A DNA stretch of 64,000 bases from Candidatus Formimonas warabiya (GCF_002777255.1 NZ_CP017634.1:4848903-4912902), one strand, 5' to 3'; counted from the stretch's first letter, positions 42,679 through 52,734 are shown. A program made the numbers and translations. Notes: generated by a model from the letters alone, not told the origin.

Positions 42679-43104
42679 ATGGCGAAAAAAGTAATGGCGA
42701 TGGTGAAACTGCAAATTCCTGGCGGGAAAGCGAATCCGGCTCCGCCTGTAGGTCCTGCTTTGGGTCAGCATGGTGTGAATATTATGGCCTTTTGTAAAGA
42801 ATTTAATGAAAGAACAGCCAAAGAACCAGGCTTAATTATCCCGGCAGAGATTACGATTTATGCGGACCGTTCTTTTTCTTTTGTTCTGAAAACCCCGCCC
42901 GCGGCTGTTTTATTAAAGAAGGCGGCCGGCATTGAAAGTGGTTCAGGAGAACCGAATAAGAAAAAAGTAGCAAAGTTGACACGATCTAAAGTTCAGGAAA
43001 TTGCGGAAATGAAAATGAAGGATTTAAATGCGGCAGATGTCCCTGCAGCGATGCGGATGATTGAAGGCACTGCCAGAAGCATGGGGATTACTATTGTAGA
43101 TTAA
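42679..43104 (+). CDS. rplK: Ribosomal protein uL11
   Basis: This 141-aa large-subunit protein of the GTPase-associated centre binds 23S helices 43-44. 'VKLQIPGGKANPAPPVGPAL' is the proline-rich linker region, and the C-terminus has 'MRMIEGTARSMGI'. ATG 42679 follows AAGGAGGTG. Longer upstream frame is rejected. Confidence 0.97.
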   Translation: MAKKVMAMVKLQIPGGKANPAPPVGPALGQHGVNIMAFCKEFNERTAKEPGLIIPAEITIYADRSFSFVLKTPPAAVLLKKAAGIESGSGEPNKKKVAKLTRSKVQEIAEMKMKDLNAADVPAAMRMIEGTARSMGITIVD

Positions 43105-43165
43105 TTCCTACCCCTAGTGGGAGGAAGAACTCTTCCGAAATTACCACAGAGGAGGTTGCAATAAA

Positions 43166-43864
43166 ATGCCGAAACATGGCAAGAAGTATCAAGAATTATT
43201 AAAAGCTTTTGACCGGAATACTTTTTATGATCCCCAGGAAGCCCTGGAAATCGTCAAAAAGACTGCACCGGCCAAATTTGATGAAACCGTTGAAGTGGCG
43301 GTGCGGCTGAATTTGGATCCCCGACAAGCCGATCAGCAGATCCGTGGTGCGGTGGTACTGCCCCATGGAACAGGAAAAAGCCGCAGTGTTTTAGTCTTTG
43401 CCAAAGGGGAAAAGGCAAAGGAAGCGGAAGAAGCTGGTGCTGACTTTGTTGGTGCCGAAGATATGGTAGAAAAAATTCAGGGCGGCTGGTTTGGTTTTGA
43501 CGTGGCTGTGGCAACCCCGGATATGATGGGTACGGTAGGTAAATTGGGCCGTTTGCTGGGCCCCAAAGGTTTAATGCCCAATCCCAAAACCGGTACGGTG
43601 ACCATGGATGTAACCCGGGCGATCAAGGAAATTAAAGCCGGTAAAATTGAGTACCGCCTGGATAAAGCTGCTATTATTCATGCACCTCTTGGGAAGGTAT
43701 CTTTTGAAGCGGACAAACTTTTCGACAACTATGTCACGCTGGTGGATGTATTAATAAAAGCAAAACCGGCTGCGGCCAAAGGACAGTACGTGAAAAGCAT
43801 TACCGTTTCATCAACCATGGGAGCCGGGGTCCGGGTGAATCCTTTAAAACCTACGGGTAAGTAA
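43166..43864 (+). CDS. rplA: Ribosomal protein uL1
   Basis: This 232-aa protein forms the mobile L1 stalk and can repress its own mRNA. 'PAKFDETVEVAVRLNLDPRQ' and 'GRLLGPKGLMPNPKTGTVT' are family hallmarks. ATG follows AGAGGAGGT. A promoter and leader for rplJ start right after its stop. Confidence 0.97.
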   Translation: MPKHGKKYQELLKAFDRNTFYDPQEALEIVKKTAPAKFDETVEVAVRLNLDPRQADQQIRGAVVLPHGTGKSRSVLVFAKGEKAKEAEEAGADFVGAEDMVEKIQGGWFGFDVAVATPDMMGTVGKLGRLLGPKGLMPNPKTGTVTMDVTRAIKEIKAGKIEYRLDKAAIIHAPLGKVSFEADKLFDNYVTLVDVLIKAKPAAAKGQYVKSITVSSTMGAGVRVNPLKPTGK

Positions 43865-43880
43865 AGAAAACTGTTTTCAG

Positions 43881-43909
43881 TTGACATTCCGGCAGATTCG
43901 TGGTATGTT
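43881..43909 (+). promoter_or_regulatory. Sigma-A promoter of rplJ-rplL
   Basis: TTGACA (43881-43886) and TATGTT (43904-43909) are spaced by 17 nt, upstream of the L10 leader. Confidence 0.7.
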
Positions 43910-43924
43910 TGAGGAAACTTCATA

Positions 43925-44040
43925 AAGATAAACTGACTGTAGACAGTAGGTGCCGCAGGGCATAAAGGGAAACCGCCTACCGAGGTTAGGGGAATGATCG
44001 TCCAAGGTAATGATAACCCCTGCATGTCTGCAGGGGTTTA
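43925..44040 (+). promoter_or_regulatory. Ribosomal protein L10 leader with attenuator
   Basis: The leader contains conserved 'agtaggtgccgcagggca' and 'accgcctaccgaggtt' segments of the Firmicute L10 leader (Rfam L10_leader type), which binds the L10-L12 complex. It ends in an attenuator hairpin AACCCCTGCA/TGCAGGGGTT (44015-44038) followed by a short A/T run. This implies feedback control of rplJ-rplL. Confidence 0.85.
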
Positions 44041-44078
44041 ATTATTTTTGTGAAAGATGCGTGGGAGGAGGTGGAAAC

Positions 44079-44609
44079 GTGACCCATAAACCTCAAGTTA
44101 TCAAAAAGGAAGAGGAAATCAGCGCATTAAGCCAGCATTTGACCCAATCTTCCATTGCCGTTTTAACCGATTACCGGGGGCTTGATGTTGCTGAAGTGAC
44201 AGAATTAAGAAGTAAACTAAGAGAGGCCGGGGTTAAATACAAGGTTGCCAAAAATACATTAATTAGACTGGCCGCTCATGAACTGGGTATTGTGGACCTT
44301 GATAAATACCTGGAAGGACCTACGGCGGTAGCCTTCAGTGCCGATCCGGTGGCCGTAGCGAAAATTTTAGTGGAATTTGCCAAAACCCATAATGACCTGG
44401 AAATCAAGTCCGGCCTTTTGGACAAAAAGGTTGTTAACGCGGAAGACATTCGGAATTTGGCGAAACTGCCGCCGCGGGAGGTATTGTTAGGGCAAGTATT
44501 AGGGGCAATGCAATCTCCCATGGCTGGTTTTGCCGGATCCTTGGCCGGTGTGCTGAGAAAATTTGTTTATGCTCTTGATCAAATCAGGGAACAAAAAGCG
44601 GGAGCATAA
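44079..44609 (+). CDS. rplJ: Ribosomal protein uL10
   Basis: This 176-aa protein anchors the L7/L12 stalk on 23S rRNA. 'SIAVLTDYRGLDVAEVTELR' and 'KVAKNTLIRLA' are typical. The C-terminal helix binds L12 dimers. The start is GTG 44079 with GGAGGAGGTGG upstream; the frame further upstream belongs to the leader. Confidence 0.96.
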   Translation: MTHKPQVIKKEEEISALSQHLTQSSIAVLTDYRGLDVAEVTELRSKLREAGVKYKVAKNTLIRLAAHELGIVDLDKYLEGPTAVAFSADPVAVAKILVEFAKTHNDLEIKSGLLDKKVVNAEDIRNLAKLPPREVLLGQVLGAMQSPMAGFAGSLAGVLRKFVYALDQIREQKAGA

Positions 44610-44661
44610 AGAAGCTTCAAACGAAAAGAATTATATTTTATATTTGAGGAGGAAAAGATAA

Positions 44662-45042
44662 ATGTCCAAAGTTGCTGAGATTTTAGAAGCCGTAAAAGGT
44701 ATGACTGTTTTAGAACTTGCTGAGCTGGTAAAAGCTTTTGAAGAAGAATTTGGTGTTAGTGCCGCTGCTCCTGTCGCTGTTGCTGCTGCCCCTGCTGCGG
44801 GTGCTGCTGCTGCCGAGCCGGTGGAAGAACAAACGGAATTTGATGTGATTTTAGCTGCCGCTGGAGAAAAGAAAATCAACGTAATTAAGGTTGTCCGTGA
44901 AATCACTGCTCTGGGCTTGAAAGAAGCGAAGGATCTGGTTGACGGCGCTCCCAAGCCTGTGAAAGAAAAGGTCAGCAAAGAAGAAGCGGAAAGCATTAAG
45001 GCCAAATTGGTTGAAGCCGGTGCCACGGTAGAAATTAAATAG
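44662..45042 (+). CDS. rplL: Ribosomal protein bL12 (L7/L12)
   Basis: This 126-aa stalk protein recruits translation factors. It has an N-terminal dimer domain, an Ala/Pro-rich hinge ('AAAPVAVAAAPAAGAAAA' region near residues 40-55), and the C-terminal factor-binding domain ('KKINVIKVVREITALGLKEA'). ATG follows GAGGAGGAA. Confidence 0.98.
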   Translation: MSKVAEILEAVKGMTVLELAELVKAFEEEFGVSAAAPVAVAAAPAAGAAAAEPVEEQTEFDVILAAAGEKKINVIKVVREITALGLKEAKDLVDGAPKPVKEKVSKEEAESIKAKLVEAGATVEIK

Positions 45043-45070
45043 TTAAAAAGATGCTATAAAATTTCAGGTC

Positions 45071-45099
45071 TGAAAGGCACCTCATCCGGGGTGCCTTCA
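45071..45099 (+). promoter_or_regulatory. Hairpin between rplL and rpoB
   Basis: TGAAAGGCACC pairs with GGTGCCTTCA. No T-run follows, so it may be an RNA-processing site or partial attenuator rather than a full terminator. The 326-nt rplL-rpoB spacer otherwise contains only the promoter at 45215. Confidence 0.5.
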
Positions 45100-45214
45100 G
45101 CACTTTCTGTTAGTAGCGTATCCCGTCATCAATGACCGTGAAGAATCCATCCATAGGAGATTCATTTATCTAGCAATTTTGAGGCCAATTCACACCTTAA
45201 AACCGGTTTTTTTG

Positions 45215-45243
45215 TTGACAAAGCTTTCCTTTTGTGATAACAT
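45215..45243 (+). promoter_or_regulatory. Sigma-A promoter upstream of rpoB
   Basis: TTGACA (45215-45220) and TAACAT (45238-45243) are spaced by 17 nt, giving a leader of about 120 nt. Confidence 0.7.
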
Positions 45244-45368
45244 CATTAAATGGCTCATATTGGTTTCTTTGGGTATTTTACCAAATATGCCTGCTAAGTT
45301 GCATAAAATTATGTTTTGACGGTAAGAATATCAAGATGGAAAAATTGGCACTGAGGGGTGAGTGTTTG

Positions 45369-48300
45369 ATGCTTAATCCTGCTGATGTTGGTACCAGAAA
45401 AAGAAGAAGTTATGCCCGCATTCAGGAAGTCCAAGACATGCCGAACCTGATTGAGGTTCAGAAAAAGTCCTATAACTGGTTTTTAGAAGAAGGATTGAAG
45501 GAAATGTTTGATGACATTTCCCCCATTCAAGATTTCACAGGCAATCTGGTCCTGGAGTTTGTGGGTTATACACTGGGTGAGTCCAAATATTCTGTTGACG
45601 ACTGCAAAGAAAGAGACGTAACATATGCCGCTCCTCTACGGGTAAAGGTTCGCTTGATTAATAAGGAAACGGGCGAAGTAAAAGAACAGGAAGTCTTTAT
45701 GGGTGATTTTCCTTTGATGACAGACAAAGGAACTTTTATCATTAACGGTGCGGAACGTGTCATTGTCAGCCAGCTGGTGCGTTCCCCCGGTGTCTATTAT
45801 AATGAATCGATTGATCCCAGCGGTGTGAAAATTTACGGGGCCACCATTATTCCCAACCGGGGGGCCTGGTTGGAATTTGAAACGGATATTAATGAAAACA
45901 TCTATGTGCGTGTGGACAGAACCAGAAAAGTGCCTGGAACCGTATTGATCCGGGCTTTAGGATACAGCCATAATGCCCAGATTCTGGATTTGTTTGAAAA
46001 TGACCGGCGCGTCCAGGTGACGCTGGAAAAAGACAATACGGACTCTGAAGAAGAAGCATTGGTGGAAATTTATAAAAGGCTGCGCCCGGGAGAACCTCCC
46101 ACGGTGGATTCCGCCCGTTCCCTTTTATATACTCTTTTCTTTGACCCCAAACGCTATGATTTGGGCAATGTAGGCCGGTACAAATTACATAAAAAACTGC
46201 ATCATGGCGTATTAAGACGTTTTTCGGAAGACGGCAAGGTTTGGGATGATGAAAAACAAAAATATGTGGAAGGGGATCCTTCCCTCTATTCTAATGATGA
46301 TTATATTAGACATCTCACGAAACCTGATATTATAGAAACCCTGCGCTGCATGCTGAAATTAATGAACGGGGACCAGAAGGCGGATGATATCGACCATTTG
46401 GGCAACCGCCGCCTTCGTTCCGTGGGAGAATTACTGCAAAATCAATTCCGCATCGGCCTTTCCCGGATGGAACGGGTGGTGCGGGAACGGATGACGATTC
46501 AGGATGCCGATGTGATCACGCCCCAAGTATTGGTAAATATTCGACCGGTGGTGGCCGCGATCAAAGAATTTTTCGGTTCCAGTCAATTATCCCAGTTTAT
46601 GGACCAGACCAATCCCTTGGCAGAATTAACTCATAAACGCCGACTCAGCGCCCTGGGCCCCGGGGGACTGTCCCGGGAACGGGCCGGTTTTGAAGTGCGG
46701 GACGTACACCACTCCCACTATGGACGGATGTGCCCCATTGAAACGCCGGAAGGTCCCAACATCGGTTTGATTGGATCCTTAAGTACCTACGCCCGGATTA
46801 ATGAATTTGGTTTTATTGAAACACCCTACCGGAAAGTGGATAAGGAACGGGGTGTGGTCACCGATGTGATTGACTATCTCACTGCCGATGAAGAAGACAA
46901 GTTTGTAGTGGCCCAGGCCAATGAGCTATTGGATCAAGAGGGGCGTTTTATCAATAAAAGGGTGAATGCCCGCCACGGCCACGATATTCTGGTGGTTCCT
47001 TCTGATCGGGTGGATTATATGGACGTAAGTCCCAAGCAGGTTGTTTCCGTTGCCACAGCTTTGATCCCCTTTCTGGAGCATGACGATGCCAACCGGGCCC
47101 TGATGGGCGCCAACATGCAGCGCCAGGCCGTACCTTTACTAAGGACAGATGCCCCGCTGGTGGGCACAGGGATTGAAGGGAAAACCGCCCGGGATTCGGT
47201 AGTGGTGGAATTGGCCCAGAATTCCGGTGTGGTAGAGAAAGTCACGGGGAACGAAATCGTGCTCAGGACGGACCAGGCCACCCTGGAGCGGCATAAACTG
47301 CTTAAATTCCAACGGTCCAACCAGGGCACCTGTATGAATCAGAAGCCCATCGTGCACAAAGGTCAAAAGGTGGAAAAAGGGCAGGTCGTTGCGGACGGAC
47401 CCTCCACCGACCAGGGAGAATTGGCCCTGGGAAGAAATGTTCTGGTGGCCTTTATGACCTGGGAAGGTTATAACTATGAGGACGCTATTCTGCTCAGCGA
47501 GAAGCTGGTAAAAGAGGACTATTTTACCTCCATTCATATTGAAGAGTATGAATGTGATGCCCGGGATACCAAACTGGGGCCGGAAGAAATTACCCGGGAT
47601 ATTCCCAACGTAGGGGAAGATATTCTCAAGGATTTGGACGAAAACGGCATTATCAGAATCGGCGCCGAAGTACGTCCCGGGGATATTTTGGTAGGGAAAG
47701 TTACCCCCAAAGGAGAGACCGAACTCACCGCAGAAGAGCGGCTGCTCCGGGCCATATTCGGGGAAAAGGCCCGGGAAGTGCGGGATACCTCCTTAAGAGT
47801 GCCCCATGGGGAATCGGGAAAAGTAGTGGACGTGAAAGTTTTTTCCCGGGAAAACGGCGATGAACTGGCTCCGGGCGTAAATAAATTGGTTCGGGCTTAT
47901 GTAGCCCAAAAAAGAAAAATATCCGTGGGAGACAAAATGGCGGGCCGTCACGGCAACAAAGGGGTTGTGTCCCGGATTTTACCGGAAGAGAATATGCCCT
48001 TTCTACCCGACGGCACACCGGTAGAAATCGTCCTCAATCCCTTGGGCGTACCATCCCGGATGAACATCGGACAGGTGCTGGAATGTCATTTGGGCTGGGC
48101 CGCAAAGACCTTGGGCATCCAGGTGGCCACACCGGTTTTCGATGGCGCCCGTGAGGATGATGTGCATAACACGTTAAAAGAGGCAGGTTTACCGGTCCAC
48201 GGCAAAACGAGACTCTTTGACGGCAGAACGGGAGAACCCTTTGATAATGAAGTAACGGTGGGCTACCTGTATATGTTGAAACTGGCCCACCTGGTGGACG

Positions 48301-48860
48301 ATAAAATTCATGCCCGGTCCACGGGACCCTATTCTTTGGTCACCCAGCAGCCTTTGGGCGGGAAGGCCCAATTCGGGGGCCAGCGTTTTGGAGAGATGGA
48401 GGTTTGGGCCCTGGAAGCATATGGCTCCTCTTATACCCTCCAGGAAATCCTCACCGTGAAGTCCGATGACGTGGTAGGCCGGGTGAAAACCTACGAAGCC
48501 ATCGTCAAAGGGGAAAATGTTCCGGAGCCCGGGGTGCCTGAATCCTTTAAGGTTTTGATCAAAGAATTGCAAAGCCTTGGTCTGGATGTGAAGGTGCTCT
48601 CCGAAGAGGATGAAGAAATTGAAATTAAGGAAGAGGAAGAAGACATTTCCGAAACGGCCAAAGAGCTGGGCATTGATATTTTAGGGGAAGATGCGGAAGG
48701 CAAGGGTAGCGGAGAAGAAATTGAAGAGGACGAAGAGGATGAAGATTTGGAAGACGATGATTTAGAACTGGATTTGGGTAGCCTGAAGCCTTTGGCGGAG
48801 GAACCTGATGAGGAACTTGATTTTGAAGATCAAGACGACGATTTTGAAGATTTGGACTAG
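45369..48860 (+). CDS. rpoB: RNA polymerase beta subunit with long acidic tail
   Basis: This 1163-aa catalytic subunit has conserved lobes: 'SRERAGFEVRDVHHSHYGRM' in the rifampicin/fork region, 'NYEDAILLSE', and 'GDKMAGRHGNKGVVS' near the active site. The start is ATG 45369 behind GAGGGGTGAG; the ORF upstream overlaps the promoter and is rejected. After the normal end (about residue 1075) the protein adds about 85 residues rich in Asp and Glu, ending 'EDQDDDFEDLD', longer than in most relatives I know. rpoC follows after 32 nt. Confidence 0.98.
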   Translation: MLNPADVGTRKRRSYARIQEVQDMPNLIEVQKKSYNWFLEEGLKEMFDDISPIQDFTGNLVLEFVGYTLGESKYSVDDCKERDVTYAAPLRVKVRLINKETGEVKEQEVFMGDFPLMTDKGTFIINGAERVIVSQLVRSPGVYYNESIDPSGVKIYGATIIPNRGAWLEFETDINENIYVRVDRTRKVPGTVLIRALGYSHNAQILDLFENDRRVQVTLEKDNTDSEEEALVEIYKRLRPGEPPTVDSARSLLYTLFFDPKRYDLGNVGRYKLHKKLHHGVLRRFSEDGKVWDDEKQKYVEGDPSLYSNDDYIRHLTKPDIIETLRCMLKLMNGDQKADDIDHLGNRRLRSVGELLQNQFRIGLSRMERVVRERMTIQDADVITPQVLVNIRPVVAAIKEFFGSSQLSQFMDQTNPLAELTHKRRLSALGPGGLSRERAGFEVRDVHHSHYGRMCPIETPEGPNIGLIGSLSTYARINEFGFIETPYRKVDKERGVVTDVIDYLTADEEDKFVVAQANELLDQEGRFINKRVNARHGHDILVVPSDRVDYMDVSPKQVVSVATALIPFLEHDDANRALMGANMQRQAVPLLRTDAPLVGTGIEGKTARDSVVVELAQNSGVVEKVTGNEIVLRTDQATLERHKLLKFQRSNQGTCMNQKPIVHKGQKVEKGQVVADGPSTDQGELALGRNVLVAFMTWEGYNYEDAILLSEKLVKEDYFTSIHIEEYECDARDTKLGPEEITRDIPNVGEDILKDLDENGIIRIGAEVRPGDILVGKVTPKGETELTAEERLLRAIFGEKAREVRDTSLRVPHGESGKVVDVKVFSRENGDELAPGVNKLVRAYVAQKRKISVGDKMAGRHGNKGVVSRILPEENMPFLPDGTPVEIVLNPLGVPSRMNIGQVLECHLGWAAKTLGIQVATPVFDGAREDDVHNTLKEAGLPVHGKTRLFDGRTGEPFDNEVTVGYLYMLKLAHLVDDKIHARSTGPYSLVTQQPLGGKAQFGGQRFGEMEVWALEAYGSSYTLQEILTVKSDDVVGRVKTYEAIVKGENVPEPGVPESFKVLIKELQSLGLDVKVLSEEDEEIEIKEEEEDISETAKELGIDILGEDAEGKGSGEEIEEDEEDEDLEDDDLELDLGSLKPLAEEPDEELDFEDQDDDFEDLD

Positions 48861-48892
48861 GTAGTGAAAAATTCCTGAAGGGAGAGAGGCCC

Positions 48893-51800
48893 TTGTTAGA
48901 TGTTAGTAACTTTGATCGCATGCGAATTGGGCTAGCATCACCGGAACAAATTCGGCAGTGGTCCTTTGGAGAGGTGAAGAAACCCGAGACCATTAATTAC
49001 CGGACATTAAAGCCGGAACGTGACGGGCTGTTCTGTGAAAAAATATTCGGCCCTACCAGGGACTGGGAGTGTCATTGCGGGAAGTACAAACGGGTACGCT
49101 ATAAGGGAATTGTTTGTGACCGGTGCGGCGTTGAGGTGACCCGGTCAAAAGTACGTCGGGAAAGATTGGGGCATATAGAACTGGCTGCTCCCGTATCCCA
49201 TATCTGGTATTTTAAAGGCATCCCCAGCCGGATGGGGCTATTATTGGATATGTCCCCCCGTTCCCTGGAAAAGGTCTTGTATTTTGTTTCCTATATTGTT
49301 TTAGATCCCGGGGATACCCCTTTGATGAAAAAACAACTGCTTACGGAAACAGAATACCGGGAATACCGGGAAAAATACGGCCAGCGTTTTCAAGCAGGCA
49401 TGGGTGCGGAAGCCATTAAGGCCATGCTCATGGAAATGGAGCTGGAAAAACTGGCCCAGGAACTGCGTACGGAACTGAAGGAAGTAAGCGGGCAGAGAAA
49501 AATCAGAGCCATCCGGCGTTTGGAGGTCGTAGAGGCCTTCCTGATTTCCAACAACAAACCGGAGTGGATGGTTTTGGATGTGGTCCCCGTGATCCCGCCG
49601 GAATTGCGGCCCATGGTCCAGTTGGACGGAGGAAGATTCGCCACGTCGGATTTAAATGATTTATACCGGCGGGTGATTAACCGGAATAATCGCTTGAAAC
49701 GGCTTTTGGATTTAGGGGCACCGGATATTATTGTGCGCAATGAGAAGCGCATGCTCCAGGAAGCGGTGGATGCTTTAATTGATAACGGGCGGCGGGGCAG
49801 ACCGGTGACAGGACCGGGCAATCGTCCTTTAAAATCCTTAAGCGATATGTTAAAAGGAAAACAAGGCCGGTTCCGTCAAAACTTGCTGGGAAAACGGGTG
49901 GATTACTCGGGACGGTCCGTGATCGTGGTAGGACCGGAGCTGAAATTCCATCAGTGCGGCTTGCCTAAAGAAATGGCCTTGGAATTATTTAAGCCTTTTG
50001 TGATGAAACGGCTGGTGAATGACGGCCATGCCCATAATATCAAGAGCGCCAAAAGAATGGTGGAAAGAGTTCGTCCGGAAGTATGGGACGTACTGGAGGA
50101 AGTGATTAAGGAGCACCCAGTCTTGCTGAACCGTGCTCCAACCTTACACCGCTTAGGTATTCAGGCTTTTGAGCCGGTTTTGGTGGAGGGACGCGCCCTG
50201 CAAATTCACCCCCTGGTATGCACGGCCTATAACGCCGACTTCGACGGAGACCAGATGGCTGTTCACGTACCCCTGGCGGCAGAAGCGCAGGCGGAGGCCC
50301 GTCTCTTGATGCTGTCCGCCTATAATATTCTCAACCCCAAAGATGGCCGTCCGGTGGCGGTTCCTACCCAGGACATGGTCCTTGGTTCTTATTACTTGAC
50401 CGCGGTTAAGGAAGGGGCAAAAGGAGAAGGCAAGGCTTTTGTTGGCTATAATGAGGCTTACCTGGCCTATCTGAACGGAGTCGTGGATTTGCATGCCAGG
50501 ATCATTGTGCCGAAGCCTGTGGAGTGGGACTTCAGTATTGAAAATAAACAAGAAAAAGAGTTTGAAATAGACGAATATGGCCGGTTTAAAAAGTTTGAAA
50601 CCACTGTGGGCAGACTAATTTTTAATTATGAAATTCCATTACCCCGGGCATTGGGCTACTACAACAGCGAGGTCGATAAAAAAACCTTGGGGAAAATTGT
50701 GGACCGATGTTACCGGAAGATGGGAATTTCTGCCGCGGCCCAATTGATTGACGGTATTAAAAAGCTTGGGTTTACCTATTCCACCCGGGCCGGAATAACC
50801 ATTGGGGTGAGCGATATTCAGGTTCCTGAAGCCAAGAAAGAGATTATGGCCAATTCGGAAGCAACCGTGGAACAGGTGGAAGATCAGTACCGCCGCGGTT
50901 TGATTACGGAAGAGGAGCGTTATCAGAAAGTAATCGGGGTCTGGAACCAGGCCACGGAAGATGTCACAAAGGCCTTAATGGCCCATCTGGATAAATTTAA
51001 CCCCATCTTTATGATGGCCAACTCCGGGGCCCGGGGTAATGTGCAGCAGATCCGGCAGCTGGCTGGAGCCCGTGGCTTAATGGCCGACCCTTCCGGGCGC
51101 ATTATCGACCTGCCCATCAAAGCCAATTTCCGGGAAGGTTTAACGGTACTGGAGTTTTTCATCTCCACCCACGGCGCCAGAAAAGGTTTGGCAGATACCG
51201 CACTGCGGACGGCCGACTCCGGTTATTTGACCCGTCGTTTGGTGGATGTGGCCCAAGATGTGATCGTCCGGGAAGACGACTGCGGCGATACCCAAGGGGT
51301 CTGGGTCGATGAAATTAAAGATGTGGAGCCTTTGGCCGAGCGGATTGAAGGCAGGATTGCCAATAAGGAGATTATCGATGAACGTACCGGTGAAGTATTG
51401 GCGTCTCCCGGGATGGAAATAAGTGAAGAAAAAGCCAACCAAATTGAGGCCTACCTGAGTACCTTGCCTGTGGAAAAACGGAAAGTAAACATCCGCTCCG
51501 TGCTCACCTGCCGGACCAAATACGGCGTGTGCCGGAAGTGTTATGGACGGAACCTGGCCACAGGATCATCGGTAGATATCGGGGAAGCGGTGGGCATTAT
51601 TGCTGCCCAGTCCATCGGGGAGCCGGGAACCCAGTTGACCATGAGAACTTTCCATACCGGTGGGGTAGCCGGGGACGATATTACTCAAGGTTTGCCCCGG
51701 GTGGAGGAATTATTTGAAGCCAGAAAACCCAAAGGTCAAGGGATCATTGCGGAAACCGACGGGGAAGTCAAGGTTTTTGAGAACAAAGGAAAACGGGAAA

Positions 51801-52432
51801 TCAGGATTTTCCGGGACGGAGAAGAAAAAGACAGCTATTCCGTTCCTTATGGCTCCCGGCTAAAGGTATATGACGGACTCTGGGTGGAAGCAGGGGATGA
51901 GCTGACCGAGGGTTCGGTGAACCCCCATGATTTGCTCAAGGTGAAAGGGATTCGCGGGGTTCAGATGTATCTTTTAAGAGAGGTTCAAAGGGTATACCGG
52001 CTTCAGGGTGTGGACATCAATGATAAGCATATTGAAGTGATGATCCGGCAGATGCTGAAAAAGGTAAAGATTGAGGAATCAGGAGATACCGGCTTGCTCC
52101 CGGGTGCCCTGGTGGATAGTTTTGAATTTGAAGCGAAAAACCAGGAAGCTCTGGACCAAATGCTGCAGCCGGCCATGGCCCGTCCGGTGCTGTTGGGTAT
52201 TACCAAGGCGTCTTTGGCCACGGATTCCTTCTTGTCTGCCGCTTCCTTCCAGGAAACAACCAGGGTTTTGACGGATGCGGCCATTAAAGGCAAGGTAGAC
52301 CCCCTCTTGGGGTTGAAAGAAAATGTGATCATTGGGAAACTAATTCCTGCGGGTACCGGCATGTCCCGTTACCGTAATATCAAAGTGTTATCTCCGGATC
52401 AGATGGAAGAAGCGGAAGTGTCTCCATCTTGA
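48893..52432 (+). CDS. rpoC: RNA polymerase beta' subunit
   Basis: This 1179-aa subunit has N-terminal zinc ligands 'CHCGKYKRVRYKGIVCDRCG' (about residues 60-79), the catalytic 'YNADFDGDQMAVH' with three Asp near 445-457, the bridge-helix region, and a second zinc site 'CRTKYGVCRKCYGRNL' near 875-890. The start is TTG 48893 with GGGAGAGAGG upstream. A sigma-A-like -35 box overlaps its stop codon. Confidence 0.98.
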   Translation: MLDVSNFDRMRIGLASPEQIRQWSFGEVKKPETINYRTLKPERDGLFCEKIFGPTRDWECHCGKYKRVRYKGIVCDRCGVEVTRSKVRRERLGHIELAAPVSHIWYFKGIPSRMGLLLDMSPRSLEKVLYFVSYIVLDPGDTPLMKKQLLTETEYREYREKYGQRFQAGMGAEAIKAMLMEMELEKLAQELRTELKEVSGQRKIRAIRRLEVVEAFLISNNKPEWMVLDVVPVIPPELRPMVQLDGGRFATSDLNDLYRRVINRNNRLKRLLDLGAPDIIVRNEKRMLQEAVDALIDNGRRGRPVTGPGNRPLKSLSDMLKGKQGRFRQNLLGKRVDYSGRSVIVVGPELKFHQCGLPKEMALELFKPFVMKRLVNDGHAHNIKSAKRMVERVRPEVWDVLEEVIKEHPVLLNRAPTLHRLGIQAFEPVLVEGRALQIHPLVCTAYNADFDGDQMAVHVPLAAEAQAEARLLMLSAYNILNPKDGRPVAVPTQDMVLGSYYLTAVKEGAKGEGKAFVGYNEAYLAYLNGVVDLHARIIVPKPVEWDFSIENKQEKEFEIDEYGRFKKFETTVGRLIFNYEIPLPRALGYYNSEVDKKTLGKIVDRCYRKMGISAAAQLIDGIKKLGFTYSTRAGITIGVSDIQVPEAKKEIMANSEATVEQVEDQYRRGLITEEERYQKVIGVWNQATEDVTKALMAHLDKFNPIFMMANSGARGNVQQIRQLAGARGLMADPSGRIIDLPIKANFREGLTVLEFFISTHGARKGLADTALRTADSGYLTRRLVDVAQDVIVREDDCGDTQGVWVDEIKDVEPLAERIEGRIANKEIIDERTGEVLASPGMEISEEKANQIEAYLSTLPVEKRKVNIRSVLTCRTKYGVCRKCYGRNLATGSSVDIGEAVGIIAAQSIGEPGTQLTMRTFHTGGVAGDDITQGLPRVEELFEARKPKGQGIIAETDGEVKVFENKGKREIRIFRDGEEKDSYSVPYGSRLKVYDGLWVEAGDELTEGSVNPHDLLKVKGIRGVQMYLLREVQRVYRLQGVDINDKHIEVMIRQMLKKVKIEESGDTGLLPGALVDSFEFEAKNQEALDQMLQPAMARPVLLGITKASLATDSFLSAASFQETTRVLTDAAIKGKVDPLLGLKENVIIGKLIPAGTGMSRYRNIKVLSPDQMEEAEVSPS

Positions 52433-52457
52433 CACCAATAGTGGGAAATGATAATAT
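52429..52457 (+). promoter_or_regulatory. Candidate promoter at the end of rpoC
   Basis: TTGACA (52429-52434) includes the rpoC stop codon; TAATAT (52452-52457) lies 17 nt downstream. It could drive the L7Ae-like gene and the str operon in addition to readthrough from rpoC. Confidence 0.45.
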
Positions 52458-52488
52458 ATAAAAGTGTGCTATGCGAGGAGGTTAAGCA

Positions 52489-52734
52489 ATGAACCTTGAC
52501 CTACTGAAAAGAAGCAATAAGAGTGTAGGCACCAAGCAGGCGATCAAAGCAGTACAAAAGGGTTTGGCAGTTCAGGTTCTGATTGCGGAAGACGCTGAGT
52601 CCCATATTGTCACACCTTTATATGAATTGTGCGCGGAAAAAAATGTGGAAGTAATCAAAGTCGATTCTATGGCAGCACTTGGAAAAGCATGCGGCATTGA
52701 TGTGGGAACAGCTTCAGTAGCCATCTTAAAATAA
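52489..52734 (+). CDS. L7Ae/YbxF-like k-turn-binding protein
   Basis: This 81-aa protein belongs to the L7Ae/L30e family found between rpoC and rpsL in Firmicutes (YbxF). 'VGTKQAIKAVQKGLAVQVLI' and 'TPLYELCAEKNVEVIKV' are the RNA-binding alpha-beta-alpha core. Relatives bind kink-turn RNA; a ribosomal or riboswitch partner has not been settled. ATG follows GAGGAGG. Confidence 0.94.
   Translation: MNLDLLKRSNKSVGTKQAIKAVQKGLAVQVLIAEDAESHIVTPLYELCAEKNVEVIKVDSMAALGKACGIDVGTASVAILK

Noticed and set aside
45234..45368. 45-codon N-terminal extension of rpoB
   Set aside because: It begins inside the -10 region of the candidate promoter, lacks a ribosome site and is absent from RpoB proteins in general.
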